From contig JAJRAK010000001.1 in the NCBI GenBank assembly GCA_028682895.1, positions 1 to 64,000 of the forward strand: a stretch of DNA of 64,000 nt, in the 5' to 3' direction. Shown here piece after piece: positions 1-8,992 of the stretch (within the stretch, counting starts at the first letter, position 1; the number at the start of each line of letters is the position of its first letter). The position numbers were made by a program, and so were the translations under genes. This DNA comes from Methanomassiliicoccales archaeon (GTDB lineage Archaea > Thermoplasmatota > Thermoplasmata > Methanomassiliicoccales > UBA472). The notes beneath the pieces are model-generated. The model was given only the letters and a program-made list of their open reading frames with translations. It did not search any database and was not told the DNA's origin.

Positions 1-547
1 CCAGGGCGCGCCCCTCGATATCGGGGTGCTTGATATACTCATAGACGACCTTGCGCGCGCCATAGTCCTCATAATCGGACTCTACGATGTGCCCGACCTC
101 CTCCAAGAGCGATTCCTTGTCAGCGATCAGCTGCGCCCTGCGCTCCTTGATCACGTCCAGCTCCTCATCGATGGCGTGCAGCTCCCCTCTTAGGTCTAGC
201 AGCATACGTCCGCTCTTGGCCTCCGACCGTTCCGCGTCCGGTCCCTCCATATGATGTGTAGCTATCTCGGTGTTGAACAGTCCCGGTCCGATGTCCACCA
301 CCATGGTGAACCCGGTCGTAGGGAAGTAGCGCCGACGGGACGGACCGCCTTGGTCGCTCTCCTCGGAGAACGACCTTATCAGGTCCATGTCCTCCATCAT
401 CCTGAGGTGCTTCATTATTCCCTGTTGGCTCAAACCGAGCTCCCTCGACAGCTGCAAGGGGTAATGAGGTTCGCGCACCAGCGCTTCCAGTATCCTGCGC
501 CTGGTAGGGTTCTCGATGACAGACAGCATCATGTTCAGTTCGTCCAT
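1..547 (-). CDS. ArsR/MarR-type winged-helix regulator (3' end outside window)
   Basis: The reading frame is open from an ATG at 547 to the window edge (about 182 codons, no stop), so the C-terminus is missing. The N-terminus starts MDELNMMLSVIENPTRRRIL and continues into an ArsR-like winged helix with a recognition-helix segment LSQQGIMKHLRMME. It is followed by a basic wing (SRRRYFPT) and a helical, probably coiled-coil tail (about residues 105-150). Such proteins bind DNA as dimers and often repress their own promoter. A perfect palindrome lies 20 bp upstream and is a good candidate operator. It is transcribed divergently from endA. The ligand is unknown. Confidence in the family is good, in the exact subfamily low. 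Confidence 0.8.
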   Translation of the reverse strand, partial: MDELNMMLSVIENPTRRRILEALVREPHYPLQLSRELGLSQQGIMKHLRMMEDMDLIRSFSEESDQGGPSRRRYFPTTGFTMVVDIGPGLFNTEIATHHMEGPDAERSEAKSGRMLLDLRGELHAIDEELDVIKERRAQLIADKESLLEEVGHIVESDYEDYGARKVVYEYIKHPDIEGRAL

Positions 548-566
548 GGTCCACCAACTATGCAAC

Positions 567-582
567 TAGATGTTTACATCTA
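567..582. promoter_or_regulatory. Palindromic operator TAGATGT-TT-ACATCTA
   Basis: Perfect 7+2+7 inverted repeat placed between the divergent ArsR-type gene (start 547) and endA (start 659). It lies directly in the regulator's promoter, which suggests autoregulation by the dimeric winged-helix protein. The function is inferred from position and symmetry only. Confidence 0.6.
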
Positions 583-600
583 TCAATTGTGAACGGTCCG

Positions 601-610
601 TATATATAAT
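601..610 (+). promoter_or_regulatory. TATA box for endA
   Basis: TATATATAAT lies about 54 bp before the endA ATG, so transcription would begin near 632 and leave a short leader. The same AT-rich tract is upstream of the divergent regulator. Confidence 0.5.
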
Positions 611-658
611 TGAGCATGGGGCGGGGAATCTTTAATTAAGGAACATCGTTCAAGTGGC

Positions 659-1702
659 ATGGCAGGCGAGCTGGTGGGCGAGACGGTGGTCGTCTCCGAC
701 ATGGCCGAGGGCAGCCAGGTGTACAACAAGGGATACTATGGCTACCCCCGTCCCGGGGGCGGTCTGGAACTCGACCTGATCGAAGCGCTATACCTGCTGG
801 AATGCGAAAAGCTCAAGGTCTTCTCGGACGGAGAGGAATTGGACCATTCCTCCCTCTATCGCCGGACCGCCCGCTCCGTGGAGGAGCTGCAATCCCGCTA
901 CGTCGTGTACCGGGACCTGAGGCAGAGGGGCTTCATCGTAAAGCTCGACCAGGGCGATTTCAACTTCCGCGTCTATCCCCGCGGTTCAAACCCGCACAAC
1001 TCCCAGGCGAAGAACTGGGTCCTTGCCATCTCAGAACGGAACATATTCAACATCGCGGCCCTTCTCGTAAAGAGCGAGATGTCGCAAAGGACGCGCAAGG
1101 AGCTATTACTGGGCGTCGTGGACGAGGAGGGCGACATCACCTATTACACCGTTGAGGGCGCGGACCCCCACGGGATGACGGAATGGGCCCAGGTCAAGGC
1201 CGAGGGTGCGTTCCTCGATGATGTGGTCATCGTCCTTGGCGACGAGGCCGATGTCATCTACAGTAACGGTTACTTCGGAAAGAAGATCGGCCCGCTGTTA
1301 CAGCTGTCGCTCCTGGAAGCGGCCTTCCTGATGGAGAAGGGAGGGCTGGAGGTGCGCTCCATACGATCCGGGCAGAAGATGGGCCCTAAAGGGTTCATCA
1401 GTGGCGCCAAGCGCTCCCAGCCGGACTTCTCGCTGCGCATGAAGGCCTACGAGGACCTGCGCTCCCGGGGAATGGTGGTCAAGACCGGCTTCAAGTATGG
1501 CACGCACTTCCGCGTCTACGAGGGGAACCCGGCCACGCACCACTCCCGATACCTTGTGCATGTGGTGCCGGATGATTATTCGACCGTCTGGGCGGAGATA
1601 TCCCGCGCCGTCAGGCTGGCGCATGGAGTGAAGAAGGAGATACTGTTCGCCAGTTCCGGCGAGCAGCTGAACTATGTCAAACTCACGAGGGTCAGACCTT
1701 AG
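659..1702 (+). CDS. endA: tRNA-splicing endonuclease EndA (two-repeat type)
   Basis: This enzyme cuts bulge-helix-bulge introns out of precursor tRNA and rRNA. At 347 residues it has the tandem-repeat architecture seen in Archaeoglobus and Thermoplasma. The first N-domain/C-domain unit (about 1-175) is degenerate; the second (about 190-347) starts YSNGYFGKK and keeps the catalytic triad as Tyr287 (FRVY), His295 (HHSRYLV) and Lys325 (HGVKKE). The active enzyme would be a homodimer. The stop codon overlaps the convergent zinc-ribbon gene by 4 nt. The window also holds a likely substrate: the doubly interrupted tRNA-Lys at 45000-45132, both of whose introns have strict 3-4-3 BHB geometry. Confidence 0.92.
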   Translation: MAGELVGETVVVSDMAEGSQVYNKGYYGYPRPGGGLELDLIEALYLLECEKLKVFSDGEELDHSSLYRRTARSVEELQSRYVVYRDLRQRGFIVKLDQGDFNFRVYPRGSNPHNSQAKNWVLAISERNIFNIAALLVKSEMSQRTRKELLLGVVDEEGDITYYTVEGADPHGMTEWAQVKAEGAFLDDVVIVLGDEADVIYSNGYFGKKIGPLLQLSLLEAAFLMEKGGLEVRSIRSGQKMGPKGFISGAKRSQPDFSLRMKAYEDLRSRGMVVKTGFKYGTHFRVYEGNPATHHSRYLVHVVPDDYSTVWAEISRAVRLAHGVKKEILFASSGEQLNYVKLTRVRP

Positions 1703-2628
1703 GCCGTGGCCTTCCGCAGGTCTGCAATGACCTTATTGGCCCCGGCCACGTCCTGAGGGTCTATCCTTAACGCATCGGCCAACAGCCGGTCCGCCTCGTT
1801 AAGGTTGCCCTTGTTCGCCATGACCACGGCCATCTTGACCATGAAGTTGGTCCGCTTGCGGTCATACTTGGTGTAGTTGATGGCGGTCCTGAAAGCCTCG
1901 ACCGCCTCATCCAGATGGCCGATCTTCAACAGTCCGTCCCCCAGACGCGCGTAGCGGGCGGAACGTGTCTCTGGCTCTGCCTCGAGCTCGGCCGTCTTGC
2001 GCAGGGTGTTCACCATGATCAGCAGGGAGGCCGGGGTCTCGATCACAGCACCACACTTGCTGCAGGCTGTCTCGTTCTCGTTGATATTGGTGTTGCACTT
2101 GGCACAGAACCTCGGAAGGCTGGTGCCGCATTCCGGGCAGAGGGTCCATTCGGACTCGACCATGGCCGTGCACTTGGGGCACTTCGAGGCGGTCTTGATG
2201 GACACTCGGGCGAAACGGCGCATGGCCGCCTCGGCCTCCGCCGCCGTTGGCATGAAGGACGGTTTGTAGACGTATACCAAGAGGAGCGCCAACCCTTCCA
2301 GGCCGGCGGCCACCAGGTTCAATATGAAGACGATGTCCTTGGTCAGCGCGACCGCGACGAGCTGAAGGACCAGCGATATGACGAGCGCTTTCATGATGCC
2401 GGGCCATTCTCCTACCTGCGTACCAAGGATGGCGCGGGAGGTCGACATCAGCCAGAAGCTCACGACCACGAACAATAACATGAGCACCACGCCGGCGATC
2501 GATCCGACGGACTCGTAAGCAAATATCGCTAAGGCCGGGGATATTATCAGCATTATGCCAGCGAATATCACGCCCAGCGCAGGTATCAACAGGACCGGCT
2601 TCTTCATCTTGATCTTCAAAGGACGCAC
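1699..2628 (-). CDS. Membrane protein with double zinc ribbon and TPR tail
   Basis: This 309-residue protein of unknown function starts with GTG at 2628; an in-frame ATG at 2607 is an equally good start. About residues 8-125 form four hydrophobic segments. Residues about 150-195 hold two zinc ribbons (CPKC/CPEC and CAKC/CSKC). The C-terminal 100 residues are helical and TPR-like (LGDGLLKIGHLDEAVEAFRTAI). The architecture suggests a membrane-anchored scaffold with cytoplasmic zinc and TPR protein-binding modules. It converges on endA with a 4-nt overlap. No substrate can be inferred. Confidence 0.75.
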   Translation of the reverse strand: MRPLKIKMKKPVLLIPALGVIFAGIMLIISPALAIFAYESVGSIAGVVLMLLFVVVSFWLMSTSRAILGTQVGEWPGIMKALVISLVLQLVAVALTKDIVFILNLVAAGLEGLALLLVYVYKPSFMPTAAEAEAAMRRFARVSIKTASKCPKCTAMVESEWTLCPECGTSLPRFCAKCNTNINENETACSKCGAVIETPASLLIMVNTLRKTAELEAEPETRSARYARLGDGLLKIGHLDEAVEAFRTAINYTKYDRKRTNFMVKMAVVMANKGNLNEADRLLADALRIDPQDVAGANKVIADLRKATA

Positions 2629-2686
2629 GTCTCCAATGGCCCGAACGCCACCTATTAAAAGGTTAGAAGGTTAAGAGGTTTGCGGG

Positions 2687-3643
2687 TCAGAGCTGTATCT
2701 CGATGCCCAACTTGTCCGTGAGCTCCTTGTAGCGGTTCCTGATCGTGACCTCTGTCACTCCAGCTATGTCCGCTACCTCCCTCTGGGTGCGCCTCTCGTT
2801 GCAGAGTATGCTGGCAATGTAGATCGCCGCTGCAGCGACACCCGTCGGTCCGCGCCCGGAGGTAAGCTCCTTCTTGTTAGCGTCCTTCAGGATGTCCGCG
2901 GCCTTGGCCTGCACCTCTCCGCTCAGCTTGAGCTCGGAGCAGAACCTCTGCACGTAGTCCTGGGGCTTGGTGGGCATCAATTTCAGGGACAGTTCCCTGG
3001 TCATGAAACGGTAGGTACGCCCGATCTCCTTGCGCCCGACACGGCTGGAGCTCGCCACTTCGTCCAACGTGCGGGGCACGTTGCACTGGCGGCAGGCGGC
3101 GTATAGCGAAGCGGCCACGACGCCTTCAATGCTCCTTCCGCGTATCAGGTTCTTGTTGACCGCCTTGCGGTAGACCATGGCCGCAGTCTCACGAACGTTG
3201 CGCGGCAATCCCATGGACGAGGCCATGCGGTCCAGCTCGCTCAGGGCGAAGGCCAGGTTGCGCTCTGTGGCGTTAGACACACGGATGCGCCGCTGCCACT
3301 TCCTCAAACGATACAGTTGGGCGCGGTTCCTGGTGGGGATGCTCTTGCCGTAAGAGTCCTTGTTCTTCCAGGAGATCTCGGTAGAAAGTCCCTTGTCATG
3401 GATGGTGTAGGTCATCGGAGCGCCGGTCCTGGCCCTCTTCTCTCCCTGCTCCACATCGAAGGCCCTCCATTCAGGGCCTAGGTCTATGAACTGGTCGTCG
3501 ATCACCAATCCGCATTCTTCGCAGATAAGCTCTCCCCGCTCATAGTCCCTGACCAGATGCCCGCTGTTGCATTCCGGGCACCGGGTTATCTCCTCTGCCC
3601 CTTCCTTTTTGTTTGGTGCTACTACCATGGTCATCGACCCCAT
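2687..3643 (-). CDS. tfb: Transcription initiation factor TFB
   Basis: The archaeal TFIIB homologue bridges TBP-DNA and RNA polymerase. The N-terminal zinc ribbon has CPEC and CEEC; a B-finger/linker region (PEWRAFD) follows, then two cyclin-like repeats (about residues 110-205 and 210-318), ending in a helix-turn-helix ([14 protein letters not shown]) that reads the BRE. I chose the ATG at 3643 because AGGTG lies 8 nt upstream; the frame is open to 3703, and ATGs at 3634 and 3628 are also possible. The gene lies directly behind gar1, a common archaeal pairing, and overlaps it by about 100 nt out of frame, which is unusually long. Confidence 0.93.
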   Translation of the reverse strand: MGSMTMVVAPNKKEGAEEITRCPECNSGHLVRDYERGELICEECGLVIDDQFIDLGPEWRAFDVEQGEKRARTGAPMTYTIHDKGLSTEISWKNKDSYGKSIPTRNRAQLYRLRKWQRRIRVSNATERNLAFALSELDRMASSMGLPRNVRETAAMVYRKAVNKNLIRGRSIEGVVAASLYAACRQCNVPRTLDEVASSSRVGRKEIGRTYRFMTRELSLKLMPTKPQDYVQRFCSELKLSGEVQAKAADILKDANKKELTSGRGPTGVAAAAIYIASILCNERRTQREVADIAGVTEVTIRNRYKELTDKLGIEIQL

Positions 3644-3863
3644 CGATATACACCTGCTTTCCCGCGAGGGATAGCAGGCTGGTGTCCCCGGTCGGTTCGA
3701 CATTGACGTATGGCGAGTCCACGGGCCCGTAGATCCTCACGACGCGCCCGATGTACTTCTTCCGATTGTCCCATACTTCATCGCGTATCTTGGGGGTGAA
3801 GGTGGCGCGGACAACTAGTTTCCCGTCCACGGTAATTTCCCGCACGTTCCCAAGTAATTGCAT
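3540..3863 (-). CDS. gar1: Gar1-like H/ACA RNP protein
   Basis: Gar1 joins Cbf5, Nop10 and L7Ae in H/ACA ribonucleoproteins that pseudouridylate RNA. The core beta-barrel occupies about residues 1-75 ([10 protein letters not shown]..., [18 protein letters not shown]...). The frame then runs another ~30 residues with a short GRGRG stretch, and this tail is encoded inside the 5' end of tfb. Typical archaeal Gar1 stops soon after the barrel, so the tail may be a real RG-like extension or the result of a lost stop. The promoter is AT-rich, with TTTATAG near 3920. Confidence 0.85.
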   Translation of the reverse strand: MQLLGNVREITVDGKLVVRATFTPKIRDEVWDNRKKYIGRVVRIYGPVDSPYVNVEPTGDTSLLSLAGKQVYIDGVDDHGSSTKQKGRGRGDNPVPGMQQRASGQGL

Positions 3864-4081
3864 GGCCCACCATTATCACTGTTAATCGACCGATGTTGAA
3901 GTAGAGAATTATAAATCAGCTATAAAAGCATTATGCAAAGGTTTAATTATTAGACTACCGAAGGATTATAACCCTGCCGAAAAAGCCATTTCTGAAAATA
4001 TTTAACCCTATCATACGGCGATTCCCGAAGGGGAAGTATCGCAAGCGCACAGTTTATGACCGAGCAAGCCTTCCACTCGGT

Positions 4082-4828
4082 GTGCAAATTTCTCAGGACC
4101 ATCCCAGGTACCGCTCGCTCATCATACGTGAACGGATGGCGGCCATGATGACCGAGGGAATAGTCTCCGTGACAGGGCTGATCGCCCACGGTCGGGGCGA
4201 GGCTTACGATTACCTGCTGGGCGAGAGGACCGTCCCCGAGGCCGAGGCGGCAGAGGCTGCCGCTGCGGCCATGCTGGTGCTCGCAAAAAGGCCGATGATA
4301 ACGATCAACGGCAACGCCGCCGCCCTGGCGGCCAAGGAGCTGGGCGAGCTCTCTTGCGCCTCCGGTGCACCGATGGAGGTAAATCTCTTCCATCGCAGCG
4401 ACGAGCGCATGGCCAAGGTAATATCCTTCGTTGAGGGGGAGACAGGGGAGAAGGTGCTGGGCCGAGACCAGGGCGGCATATTGCCTGGAATAGCATCGGA
4501 CCGCTCGCGCTGCACCAAGGAGGGGCTGATGGCCGCCGATGTGGTGCTGATACCGCTCGAGGACGGGGACCGGGCCGAGGCCATGGTGAAGCTCGGGAAA
4601 AAGATAATATCCATCGACCTGAACCCGCTCTCCCGTACCAACCAGGAGGCCACGGTCTCAGTGGTGGACGAGGTGACCAGGGCGGTGCCGAACATCACCT
4701 TATGGGTGAAAAAGCTGAAGGGCGACCCCGACCAGGCCCGCAGCGTACTTGCGAACTATCAGAACAAGAAGAACCTGGCATCGGTGATGGACCGCATATG
4801 CCATGAGTTGAAGGAAGGTCACGTTTGA
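4082..4828 (+). CDS. 4-phosphopantoate--beta-alanine ligase (archaeal PPS)
   Basis: This archaeal phosphopantothenate synthetase (COG1701 family) condenses 4-phosphopantoate with beta-alanine using ATP, on the archaeal route to coenzyme A. The family signature is clear: HPRYRSLIIRERM near the start, GLIAHGRGEAYDYLLGERT, then a VLAKRPMITINGN strand-loop. At 248 residues it is normal in length. It is the first gene of an operon with ahcY (13-nt gap) and a PfkB kinase. Its partner pantoate kinase is not in the window. Confidence 0.88.
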   Translation: MQISQDHPRYRSLIIRERMAAMMTEGIVSVTGLIAHGRGEAYDYLLGERTVPEAEAAEAAAAAMLVLAKRPMITINGNAAALAAKELGELSCASGAPMEVNLFHRSDERMAKVISFVEGETGEKVLGRDQGGILPGIASDRSRCTKEGLMAADVVLIPLEDGDRAEAMVKLGKKIISIDLNPLSRTNQEATVSVVDEVTRAVPNITLWVKKLKGDPDQARSVLANYQNKKNLASVMDRICHELKEGHV

Positions 4829-4841
4829 GGAGAATGTCATC

Positions 4842-6083
4842 ATGGACCAAGAACTGTTATTGAAAGGATCCCGCCGTCTGGAATGGGCCGAGGCCCATAT
4901 GTCAGTGCTCAGGGAGATCGGAAAAAAGCTGAACGAGACCGGGACGCTGAAAGGCGTGAAGGTAGGAATGGCGTTGCACGTGGAGGCCAAGACCGGCATG
5001 CTGGCAGTAACGCTTGCACAGGCGGGGGCCAAGGTGCGACTGGCATCATGCAACCCGCTGTCCACCGATGATTCTGTGGCATTGGCGCTCAAGCACGAAA
5101 GGGGAGTGGAGGTCTACGCCCGCAAGGGCGAGAGCCATGACGAGTACTATGAGAACCTGAACGCCGTCCTGGACATGCGCCCTGAGTTCGTCATCGATGA
5201 CGGTGCCGACCTTATCACAATGCTGCACACGGTGCGCCGGGAGCAACTGTCCGAGGTAAAGGGAGGGAACGAGGAGACGACCACCGGGGTCATACGGCTG
5301 AAGGCAATGGCCGCTGACGGAAAGCTGAACTTTCCGGTGATGGCGGTGAACGACGCCCGCATGAAATACCTTTTCGACAACCGGTACGGCACGGGGCAGA
5401 GCACCTTCGACGGCTTCCTCAACGCCACCAACCTATTGGTCGCAGGCAAGGAGCTGGTCGTGGCCGGCTACGGATGGTGCGGACGCGGTGTGGCCATGAG
5501 GGCCAAGGGACTGGGCGCCATCGTGACGATCACCGAAGTGGACGCGGTGCGGGCGATAGAGGCAAGGCTGGACGGCTTCAACGTGATGACGATGGCCCAG
5601 GCGGCCCCCCGGGCGGATATAATAATCACTGCAACTGGATGCAAGGACATCGTGCGCGCTGAGCATCTGTCCATGGTGAAGGACGGATGCGTCATGGGCA
5701 ACTCCGGGCACTTTGACAATGAGATATCGAAGAAGGCGCTGGAGAGCATGGCCTCCCCGCCGGTCCGCGTCCGGGAGCATGTCGAGCGCTACGACCTGAA
5801 GGACGGGCGCAAGGTCTATCTGATAGCTGAAGGGAGACTGATGAACCTGGCCGCCGGTCAGGGACATCCGGTGGAGATAATGGACATGAGCTTCTCCATC
5901 CAGGCGCTCGCCCTGGAGCATCTGGTCCGTAACTGCGCCACCATGAGGCCCGAGGTCTACCCGGTCCCGAGCGGGATGGACGAGCTGGTGGCGCGATTGA
6001 AGCTCAAGGCCATGGGGCTGAGCATCGATGAGCTCACCCCGGCGCAGAAGAAGTATCTGGAGGATTGGCAGGAGGGCACCTGA
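4842..6083 (+). CDS. ahcY: Adenosylhomocysteinase (S-adenosylhomocysteine hydrolase)
   Basis: It splits S-adenosylhomocysteine, the product of all SAM-dependent methylations, into homocysteine and adenosine; in some methanogens the related enzyme prefers S-inosylhomocysteine. The 413-residue sequence has the NAD-binding loop VAGYGWCGRG (about 206-215) and NSGHFDNEI. It keeps the archaeal/bacterial core length without the plant-type insertion. A GGAG site lies before the ATG. The following kinase starts inside its stop codon, so adenosine made here may be the substrate of that kinase. Confidence 0.93.
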   Translation: MDQELLLKGSRRLEWAEAHMSVLREIGKKLNETGTLKGVKVGMALHVEAKTGMLAVTLAQAGAKVRLASCNPLSTDDSVALALKHERGVEVYARKGESHDEYYENLNAVLDMRPEFVIDDGADLITMLHTVRREQLSEVKGGNEETTTGVIRLKAMAADGKLNFPVMAVNDARMKYLFDNRYGTGQSTFDGFLNATNLLVAGKELVVAGYGWCGRGVAMRAKGLGAIVTITEVDAVRAIEARLDGFNVMTMAQAAPRADIIITATGCKDIVRAEHLSMVKDGCVMGNSGHFDNEISKKALESMASPPVRVREHVERYDLKDGRKVYLIAEGRLMNLAAGQGHPVEIMDMSFSIQALALEHLVRNCATMRPEVYPVPSGMDELVARLKLKAMGLSIDELTPAQKKYLEDWQEGT

Positions 6084-7006
6084 TGAAGCCGTTCCTCTGC
6101 GTGTACGGCCATACAAACCTGGACCATCTCCTCATGTTGAAGGAGCTGCCGGAGAAGAACACCTCTGGCAATGTCATGAGCAAGAAGAGCTTCTTCGGCG
6201 GCACCGGTGCCAACGTCGCTACCATGGCGTCCGCGCTGGGTGTGCCTACTGCGCTGGTCTCATACGTGGGGAAGGACCTGCCGTCATCGTTCCGCGAACT
6301 GATGGAGTCCAAGGGCGTCATTCTCGACGAGCTCATCGCGGTGGAAGGACAGGAAACGCCCACGGTCTGGATAGCCACGGACGACGGGCAGGACCAGATA
6401 GCATACGTGTTCCAGGGGGCCATGGCCGGGATGCATTCCTATCCGCTGCAGGTAAAGGCGGCAAAGGAGGCGCTGGCAGTGCACTTGATGACCGGCTCGC
6501 CTGACTACTATCTCAAACTGATCTCGCAGCCTTACATGTTGCGCAAGCAAAAGTCGCTGGACCCGTCCCAGGAGATACATCACGTATGGGACGCGGAGCG
6601 CTTCGTGAAGGCATTGGGCATTTCGAGCACATTCTTCTGCAACCAGAGTGAGCTGTCGACCGCCCTCAGGTACACCGGGAAGAAGAGCCCGGAGGACCTC
6701 CTGGAACTGGTCCCGGTCATCGTGAGCACGTTGGGGGCGAAAGGGGCGCGCATCTACACCCGGAGCGAGATCGTGGACGTGCCGTCGGTGAAGGTGAAGG
6801 TGTTGGACCCGACAGGTGCGGGTGATGCTTTCAGAGCAGGCTTCTACGCAGGGCTGTACAGGGGGATGGGGTGGCTGGAGTGCGGTGCGCTAGGATGCTC
6901 GGCCGCCTCCTACGTGGTCGCTTCCGAAGGGTCTCTGACCAACATACCGGACTGGGACATGGTGCACGAGAGGGCGGAACGTCTACTGCAAAGCGGAAAA
7001 CCATGA
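6083..7006 (+). CDS. PfkB-family nucleoside/sugar kinase
   Basis: A ribokinase-fold kinase of 307 residues. The N-terminal GGTGANVA substrate motif and the C-terminal DPTGAGDAFRAGF catalytic/anion-hole motif (Asp as base) are intact. I chose the ATG at 6083, which overlaps the ahcY stop and has GGAGGG just upstream; the open frame starts slightly earlier. The substrate cannot be read from the sequence. Because it is translationally coupled to adenosylhomocysteinase, an adenosine or general nucleoside kinase is the most likely role. Confidence 0.82.
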   Translation: MKPFLCVYGHTNLDHLLMLKELPEKNTSGNVMSKKSFFGGTGANVATMASALGVPTALVSYVGKDLPSSFRELMESKGVILDELIAVEGQETPTVWIATDDGQDQIAYVFQGAMAGMHSYPLQVKAAKEALAVHLMTGSPDYYLKLISQPYMLRKQKSLDPSQEIHHVWDAERFVKALGISSTFFCNQSELSTALRYTGKKSPEDLLELVPVIVSTLGAKGARIYTRSEIVDVPSVKVKVLDPTGAGDAFRAGFYAGLYRGMGWLECGALGCSAASYVVASEGSLTNIPDWDMVHERAERLLQSGKP

Positions 7007-7088
7007 CTGGATATCATCAAGTTATGTATTGGGGATGGAGGAAAATTATAATAAGTGAAAAACCGTAGAGGGCGCCCAAGGTGAACGT

Positions 7089-7190
7089 ATGGCATGGGAA
7101 ATGTCCCTGTCCTCATCCGCCGTGCCAGTCACGGAGGCGAGGCCGGACAGCGTTCCTCGGTCAACGACACCGCGTCCTCATATAGAATAA
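7089..7190 (+). CDS. Candidate 33-residue leader ORF
   Basis: A short ORF (starts MAWEMSLSSS, ends PRPHIE) with AAGGTGA four nt before its ATG. A TATA-like AAATTATAATAA tract lies about 40 bp upstream (near 7040). It stops 16 nt before the start of the membrane protein at 7207. Either a translated leader or chance; there is no family evidence. Confidence 0.3.
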   Translation: MAWEMSLSSSAVPVTEARPDSVPRSTTPRPHIE

Positions 7191-7206
7191 CGAAAGGTGA
7201 TCAAGA

Positions 7207-7500
7207 ATGGAATTGATGGATTTCCTGTCGGTGCTCCTGCTGACCTTCAGCCTGTTCATGCTGTTGGCCGGTGTTTTCACTGCATACTTCGGAAGCGGCA
7301 AGAGCAGGATGATCGGTGTCGTCTTGTTGGTGGTTGGTCTGATCGTAGGGTTGGTCTGGGGCTACCTGGGCTACGTCGATGAGATGATAACGGTTGACCT
7401 GTCCGAGGTCATCTGGGCCGCCTTCGTGAACATACTGGCCGCATTGATCGGCGCCCTCATCGCGGTGGGCGTGTTCCTGCTGGCCATCATGAAGAGCTGA
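7207..7500 (+). CDS. Small three-helix membrane protein
   Basis: A 97-residue, very hydrophobic protein with three predicted membrane helices (about 5-30, 36-56 and 67-95) and no recognisable domain. AAGGTGA lies 7 nt before the ATG. The acidic loop DEMITVDLSE between helices 2 and 3 is the only polar stretch. It stands alone between the kinase operon and purE. No function can be assigned. Confidence 0.65.
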   Translation: MELMDFLSVLLLTFSLFMLLAGVFTAYFGSGKSRMIGVVLLVVGLIVGLVWGYLGYVDEMITVDLSEVIWAAFVNILAALIGALIAVGVFLLAIMKS

Positions 7501-7571
7501 AAACCCTTCCCTTCCCTTCCTTTGTCTCCTCCGGAGGCAAATCCTTTTTTATTTGAACTCTGTCAGTGGCC

Positions 7572-8042
7572 ATGATGCCCGAGGTTCTCATCATATTGGG
7601 GAGCAAGAGCGACGCGGAGATAGGCCAGAAAGCATTGGACCTTTTAAAGCGCTTCGGTATCGAGGCCAAGATGTTAGTTGCCTCCGCCCACCGCACGCCC
7701 GATCGGGTGAGGGAACTGGTATGTCAGAGCAAGGCGGAGGTGTTCATCGCCATCGCCGGTCTCTCGGCGGCGCTGCCCGGGGCGGTGGCATCGTTCACAT
7801 CCCGGCCGGTCATAGGCGTACCCGTATCCGGCAAGCTCGGGCTGGACGCGATATTATCGATAGTGCAGATGCCGCCGGGGATACCTGTGGCCTGCGTCGG
7901 TCTGGACCGCGGGGACAACGCCGCTCTCCTGGCCATATCCATCTTATCATTGAGCGACAAGCAGTTGGCGCAAAAGCTCGCCGCCTACCGCCAGGAGATG
8001 GCGGACAAGGTAGAGAACGATTCAAATGAGGTGCAGGCATGA
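7572..8042 (+). CDS. purE: PurE phosphoribosylaminoimidazole carboxylase/mutase
   Basis: It acts in de novo purine synthesis at the CAIR step. GSKSD and SAHRTPDR mark the nucleotide site, followed by AGLSAALPG and [10 protein letters not shown]. The AGLSAALPG loop has Ala where class I mutases usually have His, which leans towards a class II (direct CO2) carboxylase; no purK is in the window. An upstream GTG at 7566 is in frame. The T-rich TATA-like tract at 7543-7552 would give a leaderless mRNA starting at the ATG at 7572 or 7575. The stop overlaps the GMP synthase subunit start (ATGA). Confidence 0.9.
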   Translation: MMPEVLIILGSKSDAEIGQKALDLLKRFGIEAKMLVASAHRTPDRVRELVCQSKAEVFIAIAGLSAALPGAVASFTSRPVIGVPVSGKLGLDAILSIVQMPPGIPVACVGLDRGDNAALLAISILSLSDKQLAQKLAAYRQEMADKVENDSNEVQA

Positions 8043-8989
8043 TGTTCGACCCTAAAGCGTTCGTGGAAGAGAAGGTGGAGGAGCTTAGGAAGAAGATCAC
8101 CGGAAAGGCCATCATCGCCTGCTCCGGCGGTGTGGACAGCACCGTGGCCGCGGTCCTGGTGGACCGGGCCATTGGAGAAAGGCTGCTCACAGTGTACGTC
8201 GATACCGGTCTGATGCGCAAGGGCGAGACGGAGAGCGTCCGCGCCATGTTCATCCGGTTAGGCGTGCACTTCAATGTCGTCGATGCCTCTGACGAGTTCT
8301 TCGGCGCCCTCAAGGGAGTTACGGACCCAGAGGCGAAGAGGAAGATCATCGGTGAGAGGTTCATCCGCGTCTTCGAGCGCGAGGCCAAGACCTTCGGCGC
8401 CGATTCCCTGGTGCAGGGAACGATCGCTCCGGACTGGATAGAGAGCGGGGACGGAGTGCGGGACACCATAAAGAGCCATCACAACGTGGGCGGGCTGCCC
8501 AAGGACATGAAGTTGAAGCTGGTCGAACCGTTATGGGACCTGTACAAGGACGAGGTGCGCCTGGTGGCCCGCTACCTGGGCATCGAGGTGGCGGAGAGGC
8601 AGCCCTTCCCCGGTCCGGCGCTGGCGATACGAATCATCGGTGAGGTGACGCCGGAGGCGGCCAGCATCGTTCGTGACGCCTGCGTCATAGTCGAAGAGGA
8701 GCTAGAGGAAGCATCGTCTAAAGGGCTCATGGTGCGCCCGTGGCAGTACTTCGCCGTGCTGCTGCCGGTGCAATCCGTGGGCGTACAGGGCGACAGGCGT
8801 GCCTACGGCCGCACCATCGCCATACGCTCTGTGGACTCGACGGACGCCATGACCGCTTCGTTCTCCCGCATCCCGTACGATGTGCTGGAACGCATTTCGC
8901 TGCGCATATCCAACGAGATGAAGGCCAACGTGAACCGCGTGGTTTACGATGTCACGCACAAGCCGCCGGCGACCATCGAATGGGAGTAA
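8039..8989 (+). CDS. guaAB: GMP synthase ATP-pyrophosphatase subunit B
   Basis: It converts XMP to GMP with ATP, using ammonia delivered by the separate glutaminase subunit. Of 316 residues, the N-terminal domain holds the PP-loop SGGVDST (about 30-36) and the C-terminal domain (about 200-316) is the GMP synthase dimerisation domain, ending KPPATIEWE. Archaea split GMP synthase into two polypeptides; the glutaminase gene lies 0.8 kb downstream, separated by a HAD hydrolase on the opposite strand. Translationally coupled to purE. Confidence 0.94.
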   Translation: MMFDPKAFVEEKVEELRKKITGKAIIACSGGVDSTVAAVLVDRAIGERLLTVYVDTGLMRKGETESVRAMFIRLGVHFNVVDASDEFFGALKGVTDPEAKRKIIGERFIRVFEREAKTFGADSLVQGTIAPDWIESGDGVRDTIKSHHNVGGLPKDMKLKLVEPLWDLYKDEVRLVARYLGIEVAERQPFPGPALAIRIIGEVTPEAASIVRDACVIVEEELEEASSKGLMVRPWQYFAVLLPVQSVGVQGDRRAYGRTIAIRSVDSTDAMTASFSRIPYDVLERISLRISNEMKANVNRVVYDVTHKPPATIEWE

Positions 8990-8992
8990 GGA

